DNA from: Hyphomicrobiales bacterium
Lineage (GTDB): Bacteria > Pseudomonadota > Alphaproteobacteria > Rhizobiales > Rhizobiaceae
Length of the DNA stretch: 64,000 nt
Direction of reading: 5' to 3'
Assembly (NCBI GenBank): GCA_900465675.1
Contig: UBJR01000036.1
Location: 62,001 to 126,000, forward strand
Each line of letters begins with the position of its first letter. The first letter of the stretch is position 1. Positions 7,813 through 15,937 of this stretch are shown piece after piece. A program made the position numbers and the translations under genes. The notes under the pieces were generated by a model. That model did not search any database. It was not told the DNA's origin and worked only from the letters and a program-made list of their open reading frames with translations.

Positions 7813-8177
7813 GCGCCAACATCCTGACAGTCGACGATTCCGCCAGCATCCGGCTGACGACCAAGGTCACGCTGACCAATGCAGGCTACGCCGTGACCGA
7901 GGCGGTCAACGGTGCGGAGGGTCTTGCCACCGCGCAGACCGCCCAGTTCGATCTGATCGTCACCGATCTGAACATGCCTGTTATGGATGGCCTGACGATG
8001 ATCGAGGAGCTGCGGAAGCTGCCGAGCCAGGCTGGCGTTCCGATCATCTTCCTGACGACCGAGTCCGACGCCGATCTGAAGGCGCGCGCCAAGGCCGCCG
8101 GTGCGACCGGCTGGCTGACCAAGCCGTTCGATCCTGAGAACCTGGTGAAGATCGTCAAGAAGGTCTTAGGCAGATGA
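7809..8177 (+). CDS. cheY: CheY single-domain response regulator
   Basis: A 122-residue receiver domain: acidic pair D9/D10, phospho-acceptor D53 (IVTDLNMPVMDG), T83 and K105 (LTKPF), all conserved. When phosphorylated by CheA it would carry the output signal. The start overlaps the STAS stop by 4 nt and the stop overlaps the cheA start by 4 nt, giving tight translational coupling. No output domain is present. Whether it addresses the flagellar motor or another output cannot be told from this cluster, which contains no flagellar genes. Confidence 0.95.
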   Translation: MSANILTVDDSASIRLTTKVTLTNAGYAVTEAVNGAEGLATAQTAQFDLIVTDLNMPVMDGLTMIEELRKLPSQAGVPIIFLTTESDADLKARAKAAGATGWLTKPFDPENLVKIVKKVLGR

Positions 8178-10228
8178 GCACGCTCGATCCGGTCGCAGTC
8201 TTCCGCATGGAAGCCGCCGAATGCCTGGAGGCAATCGAGGCGGGCCTTCTCGATCTCACCCATCAGCTCGACGACAAGGGTCTCGTCGATGCCGTCTTCC
8301 GCGGCCTGCACACGCTCAAGGGTTCGGGCGCGATGTTCGGCTTCGAGGCGCTTGCCGCCTTCACGCATCACTGCGAGACGGCTTTCGACCGGGTCCGCAA
8401 GGGCGAAGTGCCGGCGACCGCTGAACTGGTGGCCGCGGTTCTGGCAGCGCAGGACCACATGCGCGCTCTCGTCGATCAGCCAGATGCCGATCACGGCGAT
8501 ACCGGACAGAAGCTGCTTGCCCTGCTGCAGGCAGCTGTCGGCGGTTCTGCTGCGAAAGAGGCGGCGCCTGCCGTCGCTGCTCCGGCCGCCGCCGCACCAG
8601 CGCAGCAGAAGAAGCTCAACCATTGGCGCATCCGTTTCAGCCTGCCGTCGAATGCGATGGCCAACGGCACCAATCCGCTCGGCCTGCTCGACGAGCTGCG
8701 CGAACTCGGCGAGTGCACCGTCCGCGCCAATACCGCAGCCATCCCGCCGCTGAACGAACTGGTCCCGAACGAGCTCTACGTCTCGTGGGAAGTGGTGCTG
8801 AAGAGCGAACAGGATCGTTCGGCGATCGACGATGTCTTCATCTTCGTAATGGATGACATGGAGCTCGAAGTCGTCGATATCGTTGACGCCCCGGCACCTG
8901 CTGCCGAGCCCGTGAAGGCCGTCGAACCTGCACCTGCAGCCATTCCCGCACCCGCGACGCCGGCTGCTGCTGCTGTTCCGGCCTTCAAGCCGGTCGAGGC
9001 AGTGCCGGCCAAGCGCGAGGCACCCGCTGTTGCAGATGGCCGGCAGGCCAAGGCGCAGGAAAATGTCCGAGTTCCGGCCGAGCGCCTCGACGAGCTGATG
9101 GACCGCGTCGGCGAGCTCGTCATTGCCCAGTCGCGTCTCAGCCAGCTTGCCAGCTCCAGTGCCGATATCGCCCTTCGCTCCGTCTCGGAAGAAATCGAGC
9201 GGCTGTCGGGCGAATTGCGCGACACGATGATGGTGCTGCGCATGGTGCCGGTCGCAACGCTGTTCTCGCGCTTCCGCCGCCTCGTCCACGATCTGGCCCG
9301 CGAAACTGGCAAGGTGATCGAGCTGGTCACCGAAGGCGAGAGCACCGAGGTCGACAAGACCGTCATCGAGCGCCTTGCCGATCCGCTGGTGCATCTGGTC
9401 CGCAACTCCATCGATCACGGTCTGGAAACGCCTGCCGACCGTCTTGCTGCCGGCAAGAGCGAAACCGGCACGGTGACGCTGTCTGCCCGCCAGTCCGGCG
9501 GCGAGGTGATCATCTCCATCAAGGACGACGGCCGCGGCATTAACCGGGAACGGGTCCGTGCCAAGGCGGAGTCGTCAGGCCTGATTGCGCCGGGCCAGTC
9601 GCTGTCGGATTCCGAACTGCTGCAGCTGATCTTCGCGCCGGGCTTCTCGACGGCCGCGGCGATCACCAATCTTTCCGGCCGCGGCGTCGGCATGGATGTG
9701 GTCAAGAAGACGGTCGAGGCGCTGCGCGGCGCTATCGATATCGAAAGCAAGCCGGGCGAAGGCTCGGATGTGTCGCTTCGCATTCCGCTGACGCTGGCGA
9801 TCATCGACGGGCTGCTCGTTCGTGTCGGCTCCGGCCGCTACGTCATTCCGCTGTCGGCGGTCGAGGAATGCCTTGAGCTTTCGCTAGAAGAAGACCTGCG
9901 TTCGCGCGGGCGGAGCTTCATCTCGCTGCGCGACAGCCTGGTCCCGTTCCTCCGGCTCCGCGATCTGTTCCGCACCGGCACCAAGCCTGACGTTCACCAG
10001 AAGGTGGTGGTCATCTCGACCGGCACTGAGCGTGTCGGCCTCGTTGTCGATCAGATTATCGGCGACCACCAGACGGTCATTAAGTCGATGTCGAAGCTGC
10101 ATGACGACGTTGCGACCTTCTCGGGCGCAACCATTCTCGGCGACGGCAGCGTCGCCCTCATTCTCGACGTCGGCCATCTCGTGGCCGCCGGTCAGCAACA
10201 GGAATCTCAGATGAGGGTGGCAGGATGA
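8174..10228 (+). CDS. cheA: CheA sensor histidine kinase
   Basis: A 684-residue CheA with all modules. P1 HPt carries phospho-accepting H46 (LHTLKGSGAM); an Ala/Pro linker follows; a P2-like region (about 147-236) has its own alpha/beta pattern; a second Ala/Pro-rich linker spans 238-285. P3 dimerisation covers about 297-360, the P4 ATPase has an N box at N411 (LVRNSIDHGLE), G1 at DDGRG (451-455) and G3 at GRGVGMDVV (502-510), and a P5 CheW-like domain begins near 540. It autophosphorylates on receptor command and feeds CheY and CheB. Both ends overlap neighbours by 4 nt. Confidence 0.97.
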   Translation: MSTLDPVAVFRMEAAECLEAIEAGLLDLTHQLDDKGLVDAVFRGLHTLKGSGAMFGFEALAAFTHHCETAFDRVRKGEVPATAELVAAVLAAQDHMRALVDQPDADHGDTGQKLLALLQAAVGGSAAKEAAPAVAAPAAAAPAQQKKLNHWRIRFSLPSNAMANGTNPLGLLDELRELGECTVRANTAAIPPLNELVPNELYVSWEVVLKSEQDRSAIDDVFIFVMDDMELEVVDIVDAPAPAAEPVKAVEPAPAAIPAPATPAAAAVPAFKPVEAVPAKREAPAVADGRQAKAQENVRVPAERLDELMDRVGELVIAQSRLSQLASSSADIALRSVSEEIERLSGELRDTMMVLRMVPVATLFSRFRRLVHDLARETGKVIELVTEGESTEVDKTVIERLADPLVHLVRNSIDHGLETPADRLAAGKSETGTVTLSARQSGGEVIISIKDDGRGINRERVRAKAESSGLIAPGQSLSDSELLQLIFAPGFSTAAAITNLSGRGVGMDVVKKTVEALRGAIDIESKPGEGSDVSLRIPLTLAIIDGLLVRVGSGRYVIPLSAVEECLELSLEEDLRSRGRSFISLRDSLVPFLRLRDLFRTGTKPDVHQKVVVISTGTERVGLVVDQIIGDHQTVIKSMSKLHDDVATFSGATILGDGSVALILDVGHLVAAGQQQESQMRVAG

Positions 10229-10728
10229 GTGCGGTAGCCGAGAGAGTGGACCAGTTCTGGTCCTATGCCGACGAAGTCGAGGTTCTGACATTCGACATGA
10301 ATGGCGAAACCTTCGCGCTCGAAGCTGTGATGGTCCAGGAAATCCTCGACCTTCTGCCTGAGACCGCCGTTCCCGGCGCTCAGTCCTTCGTGGCCAGCGT
10401 CATCAACTTTCGCGGCAAGGTCATCCCGCTTGCCGATCTGCGCCTCGCCTTCGGAATGGAAGCGACCGAAGCGACGATCGACAGCCGCATCATCGTTATT
10501 GAAATCGACCTGCACGGCGAGCAGACGCTCGTCGGCCTCAGGACCGACAAGGTGAATGAAGTCACCACGCTCGCAAAGACGGCGAGCGAACCACCGCCGA
10601 GTGTCGGCATGCGCTGGCGCGCCGACTACATCAACTGCCTCGTCAAACGGGGAGGGGAATTCATCATCATCCCCAACCTGCAGGCAATCTTTTCCTCCCG
10701 GCACGACAGCGCCGGCAACTCACACTGA
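10225..10728 (+). CDS. cheW: CheW coupling protein (first copy)
   Basis: A 167-residue CheW domain protein linking receptors to CheA. Typical segments are LTFDMNGETFALEAVMVQEI, VINFRGKVIPLADLRLAFGM and a C-terminal RWRADYINCLVKRGGEFIII. The start overlaps the cheA stop by 4 nt. It is clearly different in sequence from the second CheW at 14567-15043, so the cluster may assemble arrays with two non-identical couplers. Confidence 0.95.
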   Translation: MSAVAERVDQFWSYADEVEVLTFDMNGETFALEAVMVQEILDLLPETAVPGAQSFVASVINFRGKVIPLADLRLAFGMEATEATIDSRIIVIEIDLHGEQTLVGLRTDKVNEVTTLAKTASEPPPSVGMRWRADYINCLVKRGGEFIIIPNLQAIFSSRHDSAGNSH

Positions 10729-10760
10729 AACGCCGTTGATATCAGCTAGGGGGCTGGACG

Positions 10761-12467
10761 ATGCGACTGACAATTAAAGCAAAACTGGTGACTGCGTTCA
10801 CCTTCATCATATTAATGCTCGTGGGTACCGCCGGTTACGGCGTCATGAGCCTGGGCGCACTGAACGACACGCTCGGCAATCTGCTTGCCGGTCCGGCGGC
10901 ACGCCTCGATCTCGCGCAGCAGATCAATATCGCGCAGCTGGAAGCGATCCGTCAGCAGAAGAACCTGCTGACTTCCCGCACGCCAGACGATATCGCCTCT
11001 TCGATTCAGAAGGGCAATCAGGCCCGCAAGGACTTCTCTGACGCATTCAGCAGCGTTGTTGCGATCGCCAGTGAAGAAGGCAAGCCGCGCTGGGCGCAGA
11101 TTGCCGAATTCTCCAAGGCGTTCAACCAGGCCGACGATCAGATTCGTGACCTGATGAAGGCCGGGAACATGGATGCTGCTAACACCATTTCGGTCTCCAC
11201 CGCGCGCGATGCTGCCAACAAGATCGATGCGGCGCTCGACGATATTCTGGTGCTCGAAAAGCAGCGCATGAAGGATGCCGACGATAGCGCCGACCTGCAG
11301 TTTTCATCGACCCGTACGGTCATGATCTCTATCGCCGGCGTCGCTCTGCTGCTCGCTGCCGTCACCGCGTTCTGGATCGCCAACACCATCAGCAAGGGTC
11401 TAACCCGCGCCAACACCGTCGTTCGCGAAGTTGCCGAAGGCGACCTCACCAAGACGGCTGAGATCACCAACCGCGACGAAATCGGCGAGCTGCTCGGCAA
11501 CGTCAACGTGATGATCGAGCGTCTGCGCGGCGTCGTCGCCGATGCGCTGTCGGCTGCCGACAACGTTTCGTCGGGTAGCCAGGAACTGTCGGCTTCTTCC
11601 GAGCAGGTTTCGCAGGGCGCAACGGAGCAGGCTGCGTCCGCCGAGGAAGCATCTGCCTCGATGGAGCAGATGGCTGCCAACATCAAGCAGAACGCAGACA
11701 ACGCCGCCCAGACGGAAAAGATCGCCCGTCAGTCGGCCAAGGACGCCGAAGCATCTGGCGAAGCCGTCACCCGCGCCGTCGAGGCGATGCGCACGATCGC
11801 CCAGAAGATCGGTATCGTTCAGGAAATCGCCCGCCAGACCGACCTGCTCGCCCTGAACGCCGCTGTCGAAGCAGCCCGTGCAGGCGAACATGGCAAGGGC
11901 TTTGCGGTCGTCGCCTCGGAAGTCCGCAAGCTTGCCGAACGCAGCCAGTCTGCTGCCGCCGAAATCAGCTCGATGTCGGGCGATACGGTGAAGGCTGCTG
12001 CCGATGCCGGCGAAATGCTCGGCCGCCTGGTGCCGGATATCCGCAAGACCGCCGAACTGGTCTCCGAGATCAGCGCTGCCTGCCGCGAGCAGGATATCGG
12101 TGCCTCGCAGATCAACGAAGCGATCCAGCAGCTCGACAAGGTGACCCAGCAGAACGCGGGGGCATCGGAAGAAATGTCGGCAACGTCTGAAGAACTCGCT
12201 GCCCAGGCAGAAGAGCTGCAGGCCTCGATCGCCTTCTTCAAGGTCGATACGGCCGGCGCCACCCGCGCTGGTGTCAAGAAGGCTGCTCCGGTCAAGACCA
12301 CCGCCAAGTTCGTCAAGGCCCCGGCTGCTGCCCGCAAGCCCACCAACGATCACTTCGCTCACGGTCAGTCGGTCTCGAGCCAGCAGGCTCGCGCCAAGGG
12401 CTTTGCGCTCGACATGTCGATGGGCGGTCCGGACGCGCATGATGACGACTTCCGCGAAAGCGCCTGA
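10761..12467 (+). CDS. Methyl-accepting chemotaxis protein, 4-helix-bundle sensor (first of tandem pair)
   Basis: A 568-residue transmembrane receptor. TM1 is near residues 9-31 and is followed by an all-helical periplasmic domain of the 4HB type to about 185. TM2 lies near 190-210, then HAMP (NTISKGLTRANTVVREVAEGD) and a long signalling hairpin. The hairpin tip EIARQTDLLALNAAVEAARA is canonical and should contact CheA/CheW. The C-terminal tail (ARAKGFALDMSMGG, ending DDFRESA) is shared with the next MCP and lacks the usual xWxxF CheR-tethering pentapeptide. The ligand is unknown. Confidence 0.95.
   Translation: MRLTIKAKLVTAFTFIILMLVGTAGYGVMSLGALNDTLGNLLAGPAARLDLAQQINIAQLEAIRQQKNLLTSRTPDDIASSIQKGNQARKDFSDAFSSVVAIASEEGKPRWAQIAEFSKAFNQADDQIRDLMKAGNMDAANTISVSTARDAANKIDAALDDILVLEKQRMKDADDSADLQFSSTRTVMISIAGVALLLAAVTAFWIANTISKGLTRANTVVREVAEGDLTKTAEITNRDEIGELLGNVNVMIERLRGVVADALSAADNVSSGSQELSASSEQVSQGATEQAASAEEASASMEQMAANIKQNADNAAQTEKIARQSAKDAEASGEAVTRAVEAMRTIAQKIGIVQEIARQTDLLALNAAVEAARAGEHGKGFAVVASEVRKLAERSQSAAAEISSMSGDTVKAAADAGEMLGRLVPDIRKTAELVSEISAACREQDIGASQINEAIQQLDKVTQQNAGASEEMSATSEELAAQAEELQASIAFFKVDTAGATRAGVKKAAPVKTTAKFVKAPAAARKPTNDHFAHGQSVSSQQARAKGFALDMSMGGPDAHDDDFRESA
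11517..12246 (+). repeat. Duplicated MCP signalling-domain segment, copy 1
   Basis: This segment and 13632-14361 align at a constant offset of 2115 nt without indels and encode signalling domains that look more than 90 percent identical, while the sensor domains upstream are unrelated. It marks a tandem duplication or gene conversion and is long enough to be a recombination target. Confidence 0.8.
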
Positions 12468-12488
12468 ACGCTGAAGCTTCGATGAGAT

Positions 12489-12515
12489 TGCCGCGGGCCT
12501 GATGGGCCCGCGGCA
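12489..12515. other. GC-rich hairpin between the two mcp genes
   Basis: TGCCGCGGGCC (12489-12499) and GGCCCGCGGCA (12505-12515) form a perfect 11-bp stem with a TGATG loop, 21 nt after the first mcp stop. No T-tract follows, so it is not a classic terminator. It may attenuate read-through or protect the upstream mRNA 3' end. The rest of the 264-nt spacer holds no evident gene. Confidence 0.5.
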
Positions 12516-12731
12516 GGGAAATGCCCGGCGTGATGGATGCGCCGGTTTCGACCGGCGATGTCTGCCTGCCGGTCGCCGAAGCCCGGGTGCGTCCTGATTG
12601 GCTGCCGGCTCAAGCGACGATGATCTGGAACAAGCGAATGGTCTCGTGATGCGTGCCGCTTACCGCGGCGCGATCCAAACGCCGCGTTGCCGCGGCGGAA
12701 TAATCAGACAATCTCTAGTGAGGAATGCCCT

Positions 12732-14564
12732 ATGACTGCCAGCCGCAAAAAAGGACTCTTCAGTTCCATCGGCACCAAGATTCTTGCGATCCAGATCTCG
12801 TCCAGCATTGCCATTGCCAGCGTCATTGGCGGTGGCGCCTATTACGGCATGAATGCCATGACTGAATCGATGAAGTCGATCTATGACGATCGCGTCGTCC
12901 CATTGCAGCAGCTGAAGCTTGTCTCTGACGCCTATGCCGTTAGCATCGTCGATACGACGCACAAGCTGCATGCTGACAAGCTCGACTGGCAGCAGGCCGC
13001 GACCAGCATCGAAGGCGCAAAGCGTACGATCTCCGACCAATGGTCGGCCTATCTCTCGACCGAGCTGACGCCGCAGGAAAGCCTGATCGCCGAAAAGGTG
13101 AAGAGCGACATGGCCAAGTCCGACACCAAGGTCGAGGAACTGCAGGATATCCTGAAGTCCCACGATGCCGCCAAGCTCGATGGCTTCGTGAAGAATGACC
13201 TCTACCCGGCAATCGATCCGACCACTGACGGGATCGGCAAGCTCACTGAATACCAGCTGGAAGCTGCGAAGGAACTCAGAGAGCAGGGCATCGCGCTGTT
13301 CCATTCGCTGATCCAGCTCACCGTCATCAGCGGTCTGCTGATCACGCTGGCTGCGATCGGCGTCGTCATCTTCGTCACCAACGCCATCAAGCGCAACCTC
13401 GCCGCCGCTACCGAGCTGGCAAGCGCGGTTGCACTCGGCGATGTTGCCGCCACGGCCACCGTCAATTCCAATGACGAGGTCAAGGACCTGGTGGACGCGC
13501 TGAACACCATGACCGCCAATCTCCGCAACACGGCTGGTATCGCCGACCAGATCGCCAATGGCGACCTGACCGTCATGCCGAAGGCGTTGTCGGACAAAGA
13601 TACGCTCGGCATTGCGCTGGAGCGGATGGTCGAGCGTCTGCGTGGTGTTGTCGCCGATGCGATCGCGGCCGCCGAGAATGTCTCGGCCGGAAGCCAGGAA
13701 CTGTCCTCCAGCTCGGAGCAGGTCTCGCAGGGTGCTACCGAACAGGCTGCCTCGGCTGAAGAAGCCTCCGCGGCCATGGAGGAAATGGCGGCCAACATCA
13801 AGCAGAACGCTGACAATGCCGCGCAGACCGAGAAGATCGCCCGCCAGTCGGCAAAGGATGCCGAAATCAGCGGCGAAGCGGTGACCCGCGCTGTCGAAGC
13901 GATGCGCACCATCGCCCAGAAGATCGGCATCGTTCAGGAAATCGCCCGCCAGACCGACCTTCTCGCCCTGAACGCCGCTGTCGAAGCGGCCCGTGCAGGC
14001 GAACACGGCAAGGGCTTTGCGGTCGTTGCCTCCGAAGTCCGCAAGCTTGCCGAACGCAGCCAGTCGGCTGCCGCTGAAATCAGCGCCATGTCCGGTGACA
14101 CGGTCAAGGCCGCCGCCGAGGCCGGCGACATGCTGGGACGTCTGGTTCCGGATATCCGCAAGACCGCAGAACTGGTTTCCGAAATCAGTGCTGCCTGCCG
14201 CGAGCAGGATGTCGGCGCCTCTCAGATCAACGAAGCGATCCAGCAGCTCGACAAGGTGACCCAGCAGAATGCCGGTGCATCCGAGCAGATGTCTGCAACC
14301 TCCGAAGAGCTTGCGACGCAGGCTGAAGAACTGCAGGCCTCGATCGCCTTCTTCCGCGTCGATATGGCGACCGGACGTCAGCAGAAGGTGCCGGCGGCTC
14401 GCATGTCGGTCAGCCGTATCCCGGCTCCGGCGGTTCGCAAGCCGTCCAAGGCTCCGGCTGCCAACAGCATTGCCAGCCAGCAGGCACGCGCAAAGGGCTT
14501 TGCCCTTGATATGTCAATGGGCGGTCCCGACGAGGGCGATGCCGAATTCAAGGAAAGCGCATAA
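12732..14564 (+). CDS. Methyl-accepting chemotaxis protein (second of tandem pair)
   Basis: A 610-residue receptor with TM1 near residues 14-37, a helical periplasmic sensor resembling 4HB_MCP (a stretch ending DDRVVPLQQLKLVSDAYAV), TM2 near 195-215, two HAMP-like stretches, and a signalling hairpin nearly identical to the preceding MCP, including tip EIARQTDLLALNAAVEAARA. The start is ATG at 12732 behind AGTGAGGA. The tail again reads ARAKGFALDMSMGGPD and ends FKESA. It is followed after 2 nt by cheW. The different sensor with the same output suggests it widens the ligand range of one array. Confidence 0.95.
   Translation: MTASRKKGLFSSIGTKILAIQISSSIAIASVIGGGAYYGMNAMTESMKSIYDDRVVPLQQLKLVSDAYAVSIVDTTHKLHADKLDWQQAATSIEGAKRTISDQWSAYLSTELTPQESLIAEKVKSDMAKSDTKVEELQDILKSHDAAKLDGFVKNDLYPAIDPTTDGIGKLTEYQLEAAKELREQGIALFHSLIQLTVISGLLITLAAIGVVIFVTNAIKRNLAAATELASAVALGDVAATATVNSNDEVKDLVDALNTMTANLRNTAGIADQIANGDLTVMPKALSDKDTLGIALERMVERLRGVVADAIAAAENVSAGSQELSSSSEQVSQGATEQAASAEEASAAMEEMAANIKQNADNAAQTEKIARQSAKDAEISGEAVTRAVEAMRTIAQKIGIVQEIARQTDLLALNAAVEAARAGEHGKGFAVVASEVRKLAERSQSAAAEISAMSGDTVKAAAEAGDMLGRLVPDIRKTAELVSEISAACREQDVGASQINEAIQQLDKVTQQNAGASEQMSATSEELATQAEELQASIAFFRVDMATGRQQKVPAARMSVSRIPAPAVRKPSKAPAANSIASQQARAKGFALDMSMGGPDEGDAEFKESA
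13632..14361 (+). repeat. Duplicated MCP signalling-domain segment, copy 2
   Basis: Partner of the segment at 11517-12246, in the same orientation, offset by 2115 nt with no indels over about 730 nt. Most differences are synonymous, which points to purifying selection or recent conversion. Confidence 0.8.
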
Positions 14565-14566
14565 TC

Positions 14567-15043
14567 ATGGCGACAGCGTCCCAGGAAGCTCAATTCGTGA
14601 CTTTCAGCCTCGGCGATGAAATCTTCGCCGTCCCGGTGGAAGTGGTCAGGGAAATTCTTGACTACGCGGAAGCGTTCAAGATCCCTAACGGTCCGGACTA
14701 CCTGCTCGGCCTTCGCGACGTGCGCGGCCAGGGCGTGCCGACCATCGATCTCCGGCTGAAGCTCGGCATGTCGAAGACGCAGCCGACCTCGCACACGCGG
14801 GTTCTTGTTCTCGACATTCCGATGGAGAGCCGGATGCTGACGCTGGGTCTGGTTGCCGACCGGGTCTTCGAGGTCACGCCTTTCCGGCGTGACCAGATCG
14901 AGGCGGCGCCGGATATCGGCGTCCGCTGGCGTTCGGATTATATCGCCGGCGTGGTCCGCCGCGACGATGGTTTCGTGGTGATCGTCGATCTCGCGCGGCT
15001 GCTGTCGCGCGAGGATGCCTCGGCATTGCAATCGGCGGCCTAG
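14567..15043 (+). CDS. cheW: CheW coupling protein (second copy)
   Basis: A 158-residue CheW domain: FVTFSLGDEIFAVPVEVVRE, LLGLRDVRGQGVPTIDLRLK and a C-terminal RWRSDYIAGVVRRDDGFVVI. It begins 2 nt after the second mcp stop and precedes cheR by 27 nt. It is a second receptor-kinase coupler in the operon, distinct in sequence from the first, and could favour the adjacent receptor. Confidence 0.95.
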   Translation: MATASQEAQFVTFSLGDEIFAVPVEVVREILDYAEAFKIPNGPDYLLGLRDVRGQGVPTIDLRLKLGMSKTQPTSHTRVLVLDIPMESRMLTLGLVADRVFEVTPFRRDQIEAAPDIGVRWRSDYIAGVVRRDDGFVVIVDLARLLSREDASALQSAA

Positions 15044-15070
15044 CGCTGCCGCCTTTGGAGTATTGCGTAC

Positions 15071-15925
15071 ATGAGTATGGCAGCAGTGGAAGCCCAATTG
15101 CCGGGCGACCGGATCAGCAAGCGTAATTTCGACAAGCTTGCCCGGTTCATCTACGATTATAGTGGCATCAAAATGCCTCCGACGAAACTGACGATGCTCG
15201 AGGGCCGCCTGCGCCGCCGCCTTCGGGCCACCCATCACTCCAGTTTCGACGATTACTGCGACTTCCTCTTCGATCATGGCGGTCTCGAGCAGGAAACGGT
15301 TTACCTGATCGACGTGGTGACGACCAACAAGACCGACTTCTTCCGCGAGGCCAAGCATTTCGAATATATGCAGCTGACGGCGCTTCCGGCGCTTGTTGCA
15401 GGTGGTGCGCGCAAGATCCGCACCTGGAGTTCGGCCTGCTCGACCGGCGCCGAACCGTATACGATGGCGATGGTGCTCTCCGAATTCGTCGAGGAGCGGG
15501 CCGGGCTGTCCTACAGCGTGCTGGCCACCGACCTCAGCACCGATGTGCTGCAGACGGCGCGCCGCGGCATCTATCCGCAGGATCTGGTGCAGCCAGTACC
15601 TCACGATCTGCAGCGCAAATATGTGATGACTGCCAAGCAGCCGGGCCGCCGTGATGTGCGCATCGCACCGTCGCTGCGCAGCAAGGTCGGCTTTGCGCGC
15701 ATGAACCTGATGGACGACAAATATCCGGTCGGCGAGCCGATGCAGATCATCTTCTGCCGCAATGTGCTGATCTATTTCGACAAGCCGACGCAGCAGGGTG
15801 TGCTGAGCAGGCTCTGCGACTGCCTGGCCGACGGCGGCTACATGTTCATCGGCCATTCGGAATCGATCACCGGATTCGACCTGCCGCTGAAGCAGGTTTC
15901 GAACACGGTATTCCAGAAGACGTAA
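15071..15925 (+). CDS. cheR: CheR MCP methyltransferase
   Basis: A 284-residue SAM-dependent methyltransferase that methylates receptor glutamates for adaptation. It has the helical N-terminal domain, TNKTDFFRE (85-93), the SAM loop SACSTGAEPY (121-130), acidic D154 (ATDLS) and FCRNVLIYFD followed by IGHSESI. No C-terminal tetratricopeptide extension is present. The start is ATG at 15071 after TTTGGAG. It lies between cheW and cheB as in many clusters. Confidence 0.95.
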   Translation: MSMAAVEAQLPGDRISKRNFDKLARFIYDYSGIKMPPTKLTMLEGRLRRRLRATHHSSFDDYCDFLFDHGGLEQETVYLIDVVTTNKTDFFREAKHFEYMQLTALPALVAGGARKIRTWSSACSTGAEPYTMAMVLSEFVEERAGLSYSVLATDLSTDVLQTARRGIYPQDLVQPVPHDLQRKYVMTAKQPGRRDVRIAPSLRSKVGFARMNLMDDKYPVGEPMQIIFCRNVLIYFDKPTQQGVLSRLCDCLADGGYMFIGHSESITGFDLPLKQVSNTVFQKT

Positions 15926-15937
15926 AGCAGGATTGAG

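Noticed and set aside
8560..9050. Alanine/proline-rich repetitive codons as a DNA repeat
   Set aside because: These are the inter-domain linkers of CheA; the repetition is at amino-acid level and not a tandem DNA repeat.
7886..9418. 510-codon open frame on the minus strand
   Set aside because: It is antisense to cheY/cheA; no family pattern and no ribosome site. Long antisense frames are expected at this GC content.
12489..12515. Intrinsic terminator after the first mcp
   Set aside because: The stem is strong but there is no T-tract, so it is listed only as a hairpin.
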